Origin: Verrucomicrobiota bacterium
GTDB lineage: Bacteria > Verrucomicrobiota > Verrucomicrobiia > Limisphaerales > UBA9464
Direction: 5' to 3'
NCBI GenBank assembly: GCA_016871805.1
Contig: VHCG01000001.1
Coordinates: forward strand, 62,001 to 126,000
Length of the DNA stretch: 64,000 bases
In this document: piece after piece, positions 9,531 to 16,679 of the stretch
How the letters are laid out: each line of letters opens with the position of its first letter
Position numbering within the stretch: the stretch's first letter is position 1
The notes under the pieces: generated by a model
Told to the model about the DNA's origin: nothing
The model's input: only the letters and a program-made list of their open reading frames with translations
Databases searched by the model: none
Position numbers and translations under genes: made by a program

Positions 9531-10103
9531 CTAGCCGAGGAGCGGAGCCCCCAGGTGGAGTCCGTGCCGGAGGCAATAGGCGCCGTTCACGACATATTTC
9601 TCCGCCCAGTGACGCAGACCCTTCCGTTCCTCCGGGGTGAGGGATCGCTTGACCCTGGCCGGCGATCCCACCACGAGCGAACCCGGTGGGATGACAGTGC
9701 CGGGAGTCACCAAGGCATTGGCTCCGATCAGGCTCTGGGTTCCAACCACCGCACCGTCGAGCACCGTCGCTCCCATGCCGATCAGGCACTCGTCCTCGAT
9801 CGTACAGGCATGCACGTTCGTCGAGTGCCCGATGGTGACCCAGTTGCCGACGAGGCACGGGAAGTCATCCGCCAGGTGCAGCACGGCGTTGTCCTGAACG
9901 TTGCTGTGGTGGCCGACGACAATCCGGTTGATGTCGCCACGGAGCACCGCCCCGTACCAGACGCTGCTATGGTCCCCAAGTGTGACGTCCCCGACCACCA
10001 CTGCGGTCCGGGCCAGATAGACCCCGGTGCCGAGCCTGGGGTTGCGTCGAAGAAAGGTGTCGAGCTGGCGCTCGAGGGAGCCCGTGAGGCTGGCCGGTTC
10101 CAT
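9531..10103 (-). CDS. Gamma carbonic anhydrase-like hexapeptide-repeat protein
   Basis: A left-handed beta-helix protein of about 190 residues. Hexapeptide repeats run from about residue 35 to 150 (VVVGDVTLGDHSSVWYGAVL, then IVVGHHSNVQDNAVLH and CLIGMGATVLDGAVVG). Conserved family features are DHSSVWYGAVLRGDIN, VTIGHSTNVHACTIED and GSPARVKRSLTPEE. His residues at NWVTIGHSTNVHAC and NVQDNAVLH fit the trimer metal site of gamma carbonic anhydrases and the YrdA/PaaY group. Many of these have weak or unproven carbonic anhydrase activity. I chose ATG at 10103 (MEPASLTG); the longer GTG form at 10175 adds an Arg-rich extension over the region upstream of the next gene. It converges on holA. Confidence 0.88.
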   Translation of the reverse strand: MEPASLTGSLERQLDTFLRRNPRLGTGVYLARTAVVVGDVTLGDHSSVWYGAVLRGDINRIVVGHHSNVQDNAVLHLADDFPCLVGNWVTIGHSTNVHACTIEDECLIGMGATVLDGAVVGTQSLIGANALVTPGTVIPPGSLVVGSPARVKRSLTPEERKGLRHWAEKYVVNGAYCLRHGLHLGAPLLG

Positions 10104-10184
10104 GCGGAGTCGAGCCTCGCCTCCGGATCGAGACGACCCAAGGAAAAGATCGCGCCGCCAGCGGATGGGGTACACAGAACGCCC

Positions 10185-10331
10185 ATGTCATCGACTCGCA
10201 TCCTGCTGGGATTGCGGGTGGGCGGGCTGATTCTCGCCGCCGACTTCCTTGCGTCATGGCCTCCGGAGTTGGATCCGAAGTGGACGCCGGTGGTGCTGGT
10301 GGTGCTTCACGGGGCGGTGGCCCTGGCTTAG
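10185..10331 (+). CDS. Hypothetical 48-residue membrane peptide
   Basis: A small ORF too short for a separate entry in the track (it is the tail of 9555..10331). It encodes 48 residues with two hydrophobic stretches: LLGLRVGGLILAADFLASW and, after a charged PELDPKW turn, TPVVLVVLHGAVALA. The ATG at 10185 is 15 nt before prmC's start from the other end (stop 10331, prmC ATG 10347), so it could be the leading gene of a prmC operon. It matches nothing I recognise. The support is position and hydrophobic pattern only; it may equally be noncoding 5' sequence. Confidence 0.35.
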   Translation: MSSTRILLGLRVGGLILAADFLASWPPELDPKWTPVVLVVLHGAVALA

Positions 10332-10346
10332 CCTGACCGCCCCGAC

Positions 10347-11207
10347 ATGAAGGTACGAGAGGCCATCCAGATCGCTGAAAGCCGGTTCAGGACGGCCGGG
10401 ATCGAGTCCGCCCGGCTCGACGCCGAGCTCCTGCTGGGACACCTGCTGGATGTTCCACACCTCGAGGCCTGGCTGCGGCAATCGGAGTCCCTCACCCCGT
10501 CCCAAGCCGCCAAATGGGATCGGATGATCGCCCGGCGTGAAGGTCGGGAACCGCTCCAGCACATCACAGGCTGGACGGGGTTCCTGGACCTCGAGCTCCA
10601 CGTCAGCCGGGATGTCCTGGTCCCCCGACCGGAGACCGAGGTCCTCGCCCAGCTGGCCATCCGGCGCCTCGCCGCCTGCCCCGCGCCCACCCGGGCCCTC
10701 GACTGGGGCACCGGTTCCGGATGCCTGGCGCTCTCCCTCGCCAAGGCGGTGCCCTCCGCCCGGATCACGGCGCTGGATGCCTCATCCGACGCCCTCAGGA
10801 TCGCCCGCGCCAATGCGATCGCCCACGGGCTTGCCGACCGGGTCCGGTGGGTCGAGGGACACGGGCTGGGCGCCCTGGGTGGGATCCCGGACCCGTTCGA
10901 CCTGATCGTCTCGAATCCCCCCTACATCCCCTCCGAGGAAATCGAGGAGCTGGACCCCGAGGTCCGGGATCATGACCCACGTCTCGCGCTGGACGGGGGA
11001 GCGGATGGACTCGAGTGCTATCGAGAGCTGGCCCGCACGGCGCTCCCTTGGCTGAAACCCGGGGCCCCCCTGCTCCTGGAGTTCGGCGACGGCCAGTCCG
11101 GGTCGGTCGCGGACCTGTTCCGGGGGGCGGGTTGGATTCAGGAGTCCATCGAGAAAGACTTGTCCGGGAGGGATCGGATTCTCATCGTCGCGCGGCCGCG
11201 GGGTTGA
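10347..11207 (+). CDS. prmC: Peptide chain release factor N5-glutamine methyltransferase
   Basis: PrmC methylates the Gln of the GGQ motif in release factors RF1 and RF2, which raises termination efficiency. The 286-residue protein has the usual helical N-terminal domain (AESRFRTAGIESARLDAELLLGHLL), the PRPETEVL motif near residue 95, the SAM-binding GTGSGCLALSLAKAVP, and the catalytic NPPYIP motif near residue 190. Its substrate RF2 (prfB) is encoded at 37-38 kb in this window. The start ATG at 10347 gives the family's normal N-terminus. It is followed by murA after about 60 bp on the same strand. Confidence 0.95.
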   Translation: MKVREAIQIAESRFRTAGIESARLDAELLLGHLLDVPHLEAWLRQSESLTPSQAAKWDRMIARREGREPLQHITGWTGFLDLELHVSRDVLVPRPETEVLAQLAIRRLAACPAPTRALDWGTGSGCLALSLAKAVPSARITALDASSDALRIARANAIAHGLADRVRWVEGHGLGALGGIPDPFDLIVSNPPYIPSEEIEELDPEVRDHDPRLALDGGADGLECYRELARTALPWLKPGAPLLLEFGDGQSGSVADLFRGAGWIQESIEKDLSGRDRILIVARPRG

Positions 11208-11268
11208 AGGAGGGCGTGGCACGGTTGTCCAGGCACTTCGTTCTCCCCATGGCGGACCCTAACAATCC

Positions 11269-12531
11269 ATGGACAGCTTTCTCATCGAGGGCGGACGCCC
11301 CCTCCACGGCGAAGTCACCATCAGCGGCTCCAAGAACGCGATCCTGCCGATCCTGGCCGCGACGCTGCTGACCCCCGACACCTGCCGGATCCGCGGGGTT
11401 CCCGACCTGAGCGACGTCCGGTTCATGCTCCAGATCCTCGAGTCCCTCGGGGCCGAGACGAAGTTCGAGCGGGGAATGGTCACGGTCCGCGCCGCCAAGG
11501 TGCGCGGTTTTGGCGACTACGAGCTCATCCGGAAGATGCGCGGCAGCATCTGCATCCTCGGCCCGCTCCTGGCCCGCTGCTGCGAGGCGCGGGTCTCGCT
11601 CCCCGGCGGCTGCGTCATCGGGACACGCCCCATCGACCTCCATCTCAAGGGTCTCCGTGCCCTGAAGGCCCGGATCACCGTCGAGTACGGCTACATCAAT
11701 GCAACGACCCGCCGACTCGCGGGCACCACAGTGTTCCTGGGGGGGCGCGCCGGCCCCACCGTACTTGGAACCGCCAACCTGATGATGGCGGCGACGCTGG
11801 CCACCGGCGTCACCGTCATCGAGAGCGCCGCCTGCGAGCCCGAGGTCACCGACCTCGCGAACTTCCTGGTCTCCATGGGCGCCAAGATCCAGGGCATCGG
11901 GAGTCCAACCCTCACCATCACCGGGGTCGACCGCCTCAACGGCACCGACCACGAGGTCATTCCCGACCGCATCGAGGCGTGTACCTTCATCTGCGCCGCC
12001 GCGGCGACCCGAGGCGAGGTCATCATCCATGGGGCCCGTCCGGACCACTTCGCCGCGGTGATCGACAAGCTCCGAGAGGCCGGGGTGCAGATCGAGCGCA
12101 AGGCCGGGACACTCCGGGTCACGCGTCCGGGCAAGCTGAAGCCCGCCGACGTCACCACGATGCCCTATGCGGGATTCCCCACCGACGTCCAGGCCCAGTT
12201 CATGGCGTTGATGTGCCTTGCCCAGGGAACCAGCGTCATCACCGAGCGCATCTTCGAGTCCCGCTTCATGCACGTTGCCGAACTCATGCGGCTCGGCGCC
12301 GAGATCGCCATCGAGGGCCCCAACGCGATCGTGAAGGGCGGCCTCCCCCTGAGCGGCGCCCCGGTCATGGCCAGCGACCTCCGAGCCAGCGCCGCGCTGG
12401 TGATCGCCGGCCTCGCAGCCAAGGGCAAGACGCAGGTGCACCGGATCTACCACCTCGATCGCGGCTACGAGCGCATGGAGGAGAAGCTCCGAAAACTGGG
12501 TGCCAAGATCCTTCGGGTGGCGGGGGAGTGA
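11269..12531 (+). CDS. murA: UDP-N-acetylglucosamine 1-carboxyvinyltransferase
   Basis: MurA transfers enolpyruvate from PEP to UDP-GlcNAc, the first committed step of peptidoglycan synthesis, in the cytoplasm. The 420-residue length is standard. SGSKNAILPILAATLL near residue 20 carries the catalytic Lys-Asn pair. The active-site cysteine that fosfomycin alkylates is present as Cys115 in the loop LPGGCVIGTRP, so this copy is not of the naturally fosfomycin-resistant Cys-to-Asp type. Further family blocks are YINATTRRL, PYAGFPTDVQAQFMAL, FESRFMHVAELMRLGA and the C-terminal YHLDRGYERMEEKLRKLGA. prmC lies just upstream and the zinc-ribbon gene follows 72 bp downstream on the same strand. Confidence 0.97.
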   Translation: MDSFLIEGGRPLHGEVTISGSKNAILPILAATLLTPDTCRIRGVPDLSDVRFMLQILESLGAETKFERGMVTVRAAKVRGFGDYELIRKMRGSICILGPLLARCCEARVSLPGGCVIGTRPIDLHLKGLRALKARITVEYGYINATTRRLAGTTVFLGGRAGPTVLGTANLMMAATLATGVTVIESAACEPEVTDLANFLVSMGAKIQGIGSPTLTITGVDRLNGTDHEVIPDRIEACTFICAAAATRGEVIIHGARPDHFAAVIDKLREAGVQIERKAGTLRVTRPGKLKPADVTTMPYAGFPTDVQAQFMALMCLAQGTSVITERIFESRFMHVAELMRLGAEIAIEGPNAIVKGGLPLSGAPVMASDLRASAALVIAGLAAKGKTQVHRIYHLDRGYERMEEKLRKLGAKILRVAGE

Positions 12532-12603
12532 GTCGAGTCCGACCCAGGACCTTCGCCCCCACAACGGTCCCGATACCACTCCACCGATAGAACCCGAACA
12601 CCC

Positions 12604-13077
12604 ATGGACATCGTCTTCAAGTGCCCCGGCTGCCATCAGGAGCTCGAGGTGGATTCCAGCGCCGCCGGCGAGACGATTCCCTGCCCATCGTGCGCCAGGA
12701 CCCTGTCCATCCCCCAGCCGGACCTGGCCAACCTGAAGGTCGGCATCGCCTCCCACGCATCCGCCGCCGCCCGACAGGAAAAACACTTCGCGGTGCCGGT
12801 CAGCGAGAAGCCCGTCCAACCTCTCATCCAGAAGGCCCTTCCCCCGCTCCAGGCCGCGGCGAAGGATGGAAAACGCCATCTCCGGACCCGGACCATCCGC
12901 CACATCGACTGTCGGGAGGTGGGTCAGGACAAGTTCGATCAGACCGTCTCGGAGGCCCTCGGAGAGATTGGTGACGACAACGTCGTGGGCCTCCATCCGA
13001 TCAGCTACACCTACGTCGAGATGGGGTCCCAGAAGATCCTCTCCGACTACGGTGTGATCATCGTCTACAAGGGATGA
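12604..13077 (+). CDS. Zinc-ribbon protein with Cse60-like C-terminal domain
   Basis: A 157-residue protein of unknown function. Residues 6-31 form a zinc ribbon (KCPGC, then CPSC after about 17 residues). A linker of about 65 residues rich in Ala, Lys and Gln follows. The C-terminal 60 residues (TIRHIDCREVGQDKFDQTVS, HPISYTYVEMGSQKILSDYG, VIIVYKG) resemble the small alpha/beta fold of the Bacillus Cse60 family. That resemblance is from memory and is tentative. The stop overlaps the next gene's ATG by 4 bp (ATGA), which argues for cotranslation with the cysteine-rich protein. Confidence 0.7.
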   Translation: MDIVFKCPGCHQELEVDSSAAGETIPCPSCARTLSIPQPDLANLKVGIASHASAAARQEKHFAVPVSEKPVQPLIQKALPPLQAAAKDGKRHLRTRTIRHIDCREVGQDKFDQTVSEALGEIGDDNVVGLHPISYTYVEMGSQKILSDYGVIIVYKG

Positions 13078-13928
13078 TCCCTTCCGGGGAACCTCGTGGC
13101 GGCGAGATCATGGCCGGGCCAGCCAGTGCGCATCCGCACGTGGCCGCACTCCGGGACCGCCTCGGTCGGCCCCTCGTGCTTCTGGAGGTCCTGCTGGAAA
13201 GGCGTCCGACGGGGATCGAGCTGCGTCACTTCCGAGACGCCGACCGACCGGACGGGGAGCTTGTCTCCCGGACTCCGGAGGCCCTCGGAGCCCTCGCGGA
13301 GTCCACGGAGAACGGCGCCTTCCGTCCCAACCGATCCGCGCCGACGCTCCGGTCCGGTTGGCGATGTCCCATCTCCACGGAAACGGACCTGCACGAGGCC
13401 CTCGAACAGCTCTACCCGGGAGCGCTTGCCGACTGGCAGGCCTGGGAGACGGGGTCCGCCCGCCCCACACCTTTCCGGGACTTCGTGGGCCGCCAGACCG
13501 GGATGTATCGGTCGACCCAGGCGATCACGGATGGGGAGGCCGACGCCGTGGCCCGGGCCGGATGCGACAGCAGCCTGTGCCTCCGTCGCCGATGCTGGAG
13601 CACGCCCGGAATGGGTCCGGCCCCGCGGCCCGAGTCCGATGCCGAGGTCCTCGCGATTCCCTGCCTCGAGCCATGCGCCCTGGTGCTGGATCTCGCGCGA
13701 TGGAGGGTGAAGGACGTGGAGTCCCGACCGGTGCGGCTGGAGCTGACCACCGGGGAACTGGAATCCCTGGAGAGGGCGCTCCGGAACACCCTCGACCAGC
13801 CGCCCGAGGATCTGCGCGAGGGCTCCACCCGGCATCCTGGAAACCCACGACGTCTCGGACTCCTTCTGGAGCGATTCCGCGAAGTGGGCACCGGTATCGA
13901 GGATCTCCCGAGGAACAAAGGGACTTGA
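13074..13928 (+). CDS. Cysteine-rich protein resembling the Fe-S half of DR2241
   Basis: A 284-residue protein. The N-terminal 90 residues (HVAALRDRLGRPLVLLEVLLE, ELRHFRDADRPDGELVSRTPEAL) look like a small alpha/beta domain. The region at residues 105-150 (DLHEALEQLYPGALADWQAW, FRDFVGRQTGMYR) is followed by a cysteine cluster: GCDSSLCLRRRCW and, about 40 residues later, IPCLEPCALVLDLAR. This arrangement reminds me of the 4Fe-4S and stabilising domains that sit beside CbiX in Deinococcus DR2241. Five cysteines are enough for a 4Fe-4S cluster. A CbiX protein of the same type is encoded separately at 56.9-57.8 kb. It starts in a 4-bp overlap with the zinc-ribbon gene. The assignment is moderate; the Fe-S cluster is inference. 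Confidence 0.6.
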   Translation: MIPSGEPRGGEIMAGPASAHPHVAALRDRLGRPLVLLEVLLERRPTGIELRHFRDADRPDGELVSRTPEALGALAESTENGAFRPNRSAPTLRSGWRCPISTETDLHEALEQLYPGALADWQAWETGSARPTPFRDFVGRQTGMYRSTQAITDGEADAVARAGCDSSLCLRRRCWSTPGMGPAPRPESDAEVLAIPCLEPCALVLDLARWRVKDVESRPVRLELTTGELESLERALRNTLDQPPEDLREGSTRHPGNPRRLGLLLERFREVGTGIEDLPRNKGT

Positions 13929-13965
13929 AGTGTCCCCTCGATCGAAGAGGGTCTGGATCAAGCTC

Positions 13966-15108
13966 ATGAACGCCCCGTCCCTGCTTCGCAACGCCGTCCT
14001 CATCGCCACCCTCGCGGCCGGATCAACGATGATCCTCGGGGCGGAGGACTCCAAGCCCGAGGCCGCCGAGACGGTGGCGGAGGCCGAGAAGGCGGCCTGG
14101 AAGGCGGTGAAGGAGGCGAGCCGCCCTCCCCTGCCCCCGGCGGAGTGGAATGAGAAGAAGCCCTCAAACGAGGAGTACGCCGCGTTCCGGCGTCGGATGG
14201 GGGAATCCGCCGCCGCGGCCGCCGACAAGGCCAAGGCCTTCGTCGCCACCTACCCCAACAGCGCCCGGGTCGCCGAGGCGAACGATCTGCGCCTGGGACT
14301 CCTCCAGACCGCCGTCCAGCTGGGCCTCTCCGATCGGGCCGAGGAGCTGCAGCAGGTCGCCGGTCCTGTCGGAAAGCCCGAACGGGGCGACGAGAAGAAA
14401 TCCGAACCCAAGGCCGAGGACCCGTTCATGGCCGCCATGCAGGCCGCCGCCGAAAAGGCCATGGCCCTCCAGGGACAGGGAATGGAGGCCGTGTTCGCGG
14501 AATTCGAGAAAGGGGTCCGGAAGGTCATGAAGGAGTACCCCGACCGCACCGAGGCCTACGCCGCCCTGCTCCAGATCGCCGAGGGGCTCGGCGGGGAGAA
14601 GGCCAAGGCCATCGGCGAGGAGATCGCCCAGAGCAACGCTCCCGCGGAGATCAAGGCCATGGCTAGGGCCCAGCTGAAGCAGGCCTCCCTCGTCGGGCAG
14701 TCTCCCGACATCTCCTTCACCGCGATGGATGGACGCAAGGTCGACCTCGCCGCGATGAAGGGGAAGGTGGTGCTCGTGGATTTCTGGGCGACCTGGTGCG
14801 GCCCCTGCGTCGCGGAACTGCCCAAGGTCAAGGCGGCCTACGACGCGCTCCACGACAAGGGATTCGAGATCGTCGGAATCAGCTTCGACGAAGACCGTGA
14901 GGCTCTCGAGTCGTTCGTGAAGAAGAAGTCGATGCCCTGGCCGCAGTACTTCGACGGTCAGGGCTGGCAGAACAAGTTCGGCAAGGAATACGGGATCCGC
15001 GGGATCCCAGCCATGTGGCTGATCGACCGTCAGGGCAAGGTCCGCGACCTCAACGCCCGGGGGGATCTCGCCGCCAAGGTGGAGAAGCTTCTGGCGGAGA
15101 AGCCGTGA
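13966..15108 (+). CDS. TlpA/ResA-type periplasmic thioredoxin-like protein
   Basis: An exported thiol-disulfide protein of about 380 residues. The N-terminus (MNAPSLLRNAVLIATLAAGS) is a signal peptide, probably cleaved before AEDSKPE. A long helical, Ala/Lys/Glu-rich region with periodicity (residues 30-250) precedes the C-terminal thioredoxin fold. The active site is WCGPC in FWATWCGPCVAELPKV, with the cis-Pro loop GIRGIPAMWLID. TlpA-like proteins reduce disulfides in cytochrome c maturation or metal-centre assembly. The window encodes an octahaem cytochrome and a CusF-SCO1 protein, possible clients. An upstream GTG at 13930 would add 12 basic residues and would start 1 bp after the preceding stop; I prefer 13966 because it gives a cleaner signal sequence. 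Confidence 0.88.
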   Translation: MNAPSLLRNAVLIATLAAGSTMILGAEDSKPEAAETVAEAEKAAWKAVKEASRPPLPPAEWNEKKPSNEEYAAFRRRMGESAAAAADKAKAFVATYPNSARVAEANDLRLGLLQTAVQLGLSDRAEELQQVAGPVGKPERGDEKKSEPKAEDPFMAAMQAAAEKAMALQGQGMEAVFAEFEKGVRKVMKEYPDRTEAYAALLQIAEGLGGEKAKAIGEEIAQSNAPAEIKAMARAQLKQASLVGQSPDISFTAMDGRKVDLAAMKGKVVLVDFWATWCGPCVAELPKVKAAYDALHDKGFEIVGISFDEDREALESFVKKKSMPWPQYFDGQGWQNKFGKEYGIRGIPAMWLIDRQGKVRDLNARGDLAAKVEKLLAEKP

Positions 15109-15141
15109 CCGAAGCCCGCCCGGGGCCGGGAGCAATCCCGC

Positions 15142-15438
15142 CTAGAGGGCCGGAGGCGCGAGCCTGAGGACCGCGTCCTTCATCTCCTTGCCCGGCTTGA
15201 ACTTGACTACCATCCGCTGAGGGATCGGGACGTCGTGGTCAGGCTGGTTGGGATTTCGGCCTACACGGGCCTTGCGGACCTTGACCTCGAAAACCCCGAA
15301 GTTCCTCAACTCAACCTTGTCTCCGCGGGTAACCGCTTCCGAGATGTAGCCGAGGGTCTTCTGGACGACGTCGTGGACCTGCTCTTGGATCAAACCGGTC
15401 TCCGCAGAGATGCGGACAACCAGATCGCGCTTTGTCAT
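15142..15438 (-). CDS. HU/IHF family DNA-binding protein
   Basis: A nucleoid-associated protein that binds and bends DNA as a dimer. The 98-residue form from ATG 15438 (MTKRDLVVRISAETGL) has the family N-terminus; the track start at 15486 adds 16 residues from the upstream region. Core motifs are KVELRNFGVFEVKVRKARVGRNP near residues 40-62, followed by the beta-arm carrying the intercalating Pro (NQPDHDVPIP), and a closing helix FKPGKEMKDAV. The N-P arm region is closer to IHF than to HU, but IHF subunits cannot be separated by eye. A -35/-10-like pair lies 54-81 bp upstream of the start. Confidence 0.93.
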   Translation of the reverse strand: MTKRDLVVRISAETGLIQEQVHDVVQKTLGYISEAVTRGDKVELRNFGVFEVKVRKARVGRNPNQPDHDVPIPQRMVVKFKPGKEMKDAVLRLAPPAL

Positions 15439-15491
15439 AGGGTGCTGGGATGGATACTCCCCCGGGGGATGAGTCCGGGGAAGCAACCACG

Positions 15492-15519
15492 ACTAAAAAC
15501 CCATTTCAGAAGGGGTCAA
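15492..15519 (-). promoter_or_regulatory. Candidate sigma-70-type promoter of the HU/IHF gene
   Basis: On the minus strand TTGACC (15519-15514) is followed after 16 bp by TTTAGT (15497-15492), 54 bp before the start codon at 15438. This matches the -35 consensus at five of six positions and the -10 at four of six. A similar TTGACC with a 16-bp spacer precedes gap. Assignment is by eye; no transcription start is known. Confidence 0.4.
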
Positions 15520-15613
15520 GCTGTGATTCAGGCAGCTTTGACACCCCGAAAAAGTGGCACCGAAACCCACCTATCCTAGGGGGGGACGGGAATCCCCTCC
15601 ACCGCTGGAGCCT

Positions 15614-15889
15614 TCAACCCCCGGCGATCGCGGGGATGATGCTTACCTCGTCACCCGCCTTGATGGGGGTTTCCTGGTTCTGTAGGAAGCGGATGTCCTC
15701 CTCATTGACGTAGATGTTGACGAAACGGCGGACCTGTCCCGAGTCATCAACAAGGCGTTCCCGGATTCCAGGGAACCGACCCTGCAGTTCCTCGAGGGCA
15801 CTGCCGATGGTGCCTGGGGCGACCTCGACCAGTTCCTGTTCCTGGGTGAGCTTCCGGAGGGGAGTGGGAATGCGGATCTTGACGGCCAT
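15614..15889 (-). CDS. MoaD/ThiS-family sulfur carrier protein
   Basis: A beta-grasp, ubiquitin-like small protein of 91 residues starting at ATG 15889 (MAVKIRIPTPLRKLT). It ends in Gly-Gly (IIPAIAGG), the tail that is adenylated and thiocarboxylated by a MoeB/ThiF-type enzyme. The pattern (AIRIPTPLR-like first strand, GSALEELQGRFPGIRERL helix, VNIYVNEEDIRFLQ) fits MoaD-like carriers that supply sulfur for molybdopterin, thiamine, or Cys/Met synthesis. No MoaE, ThiG, CysM or ThiF gene is next to it, so the pathway is open. The track ORF beginning at 16021 is an upstream extension without support. It precedes the HU gene on the same strand by 175 bp. Confidence 0.88.
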   Translation of the reverse strand: MAVKIRIPTPLRKLTQEQELVEVAPGTIGSALEELQGRFPGIRERLVDDSGQVRRFVNIYVNEEDIRFLQNQETPIKAGDEVSIIPAIAGG

Positions 15890-16037
15890 GGTTGCGAGGC
15901 GCAGAGCGTGTGCCACGCGGCCTGCCGGATGCAAGGGACAACCCTCGGACTGCGCGGTCCGACCTGCACCGTCGAATACCGCTACCGAAACACCGCTGTC
16001 CTTGTCAGACAGCCCGTTCAACTCCTAGCCTGCCGTC

Positions 16038-16679
16038 GTGGACCCCAGCCCTCTCACCGCCCGACGGGCCGCGCCGGAGGATCTCGAAGCCCTGGAGGGC
16101 CTGTGGCGGCAGGCCGAGCTTCCCTGGGAGCAGCTCGGTGGATTCCTCCAGGAATTTCTGGTCGTCACGTCCGAGGACGAATCGGTGGTCGGAGGTGTCG
16201 GCCTGCTGATCGAGGGGGATGATGCGCTCCTGCATTCCGAGGCGATCCATCCGGCAGTGGACGCCGACGCGGTCCGGGCCGCCTTGTGGCGACGCATGCA
16301 GATCGTGGCCAGGAACCAGGGTGTGAAGTCGCTGTGGACCCAGGAGGATGCCCCCTACTGGCTGGCCAGCGGATTCGGGACCGCTTCCCGCGATCGGATC
16401 ACCGCCTGCCGCGCCTCGTTCATGGATCCGGATCCCTCGACCTCCTGGAGACTGTTTCCGCTCGTGGATCCGGACCGAGTCCGGGATGTCCTCGAGGAGC
16501 AGTTCGCCATTCTCGAGGCGAGCCGGCTCCAGTCGGCCGAGACCCTTCAGAAGCGGATCCGCACCCTCCGGCTGCTGGCGATCGTGATCGCCCTCGGCGT
16601 TGCCGCCGCCGCCCTCCTCATCTTTCTTCGGGTCGCATCGGCCAAGCCGGACCTCATCCGGCAGATCCTCGGAAACTAG
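16038..16679 (+). CDS. GNAT-like acetyltransferase with C-terminal membrane anchor
   Basis: A 213-residue protein starting with GTG 16038. Residues 5-125 fit a GNAT N-acetyltransferase fold: TARRAAPEDLEALEGLWRQA at the N-terminus, then a central strand VVGGVGLLIEGDDALLHSEA and a helix with RAALWRRMQIVARNQGVKSLW. The acetyl-CoA pyrophosphate loop is not a clean Q/RxxGxG/A, so activity is uncertain. The tail has one strong hydrophobic helix (LLAIVIALGVAAAALLIFL) followed by a short positive end, so the domain should be anchored to the inner membrane. The stop overlaps that of phoR by 4 bp in convergent orientation. Confidence 0.7.
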   Translation: MDPSPLTARRAAPEDLEALEGLWRQAELPWEQLGGFLQEFLVVTSEDESVVGGVGLLIEGDDALLHSEAIHPAVDADAVRAALWRRMQIVARNQGVKSLWTQEDAPYWLASGFGTASRDRITACRASFMDPDPSTSWRLFPLVDPDRVRDVLEEQFAILEASRLQSAETLQKRIRTLRLLAIVIALGVAAAALLIFLRVASAKPDLIRQILGN

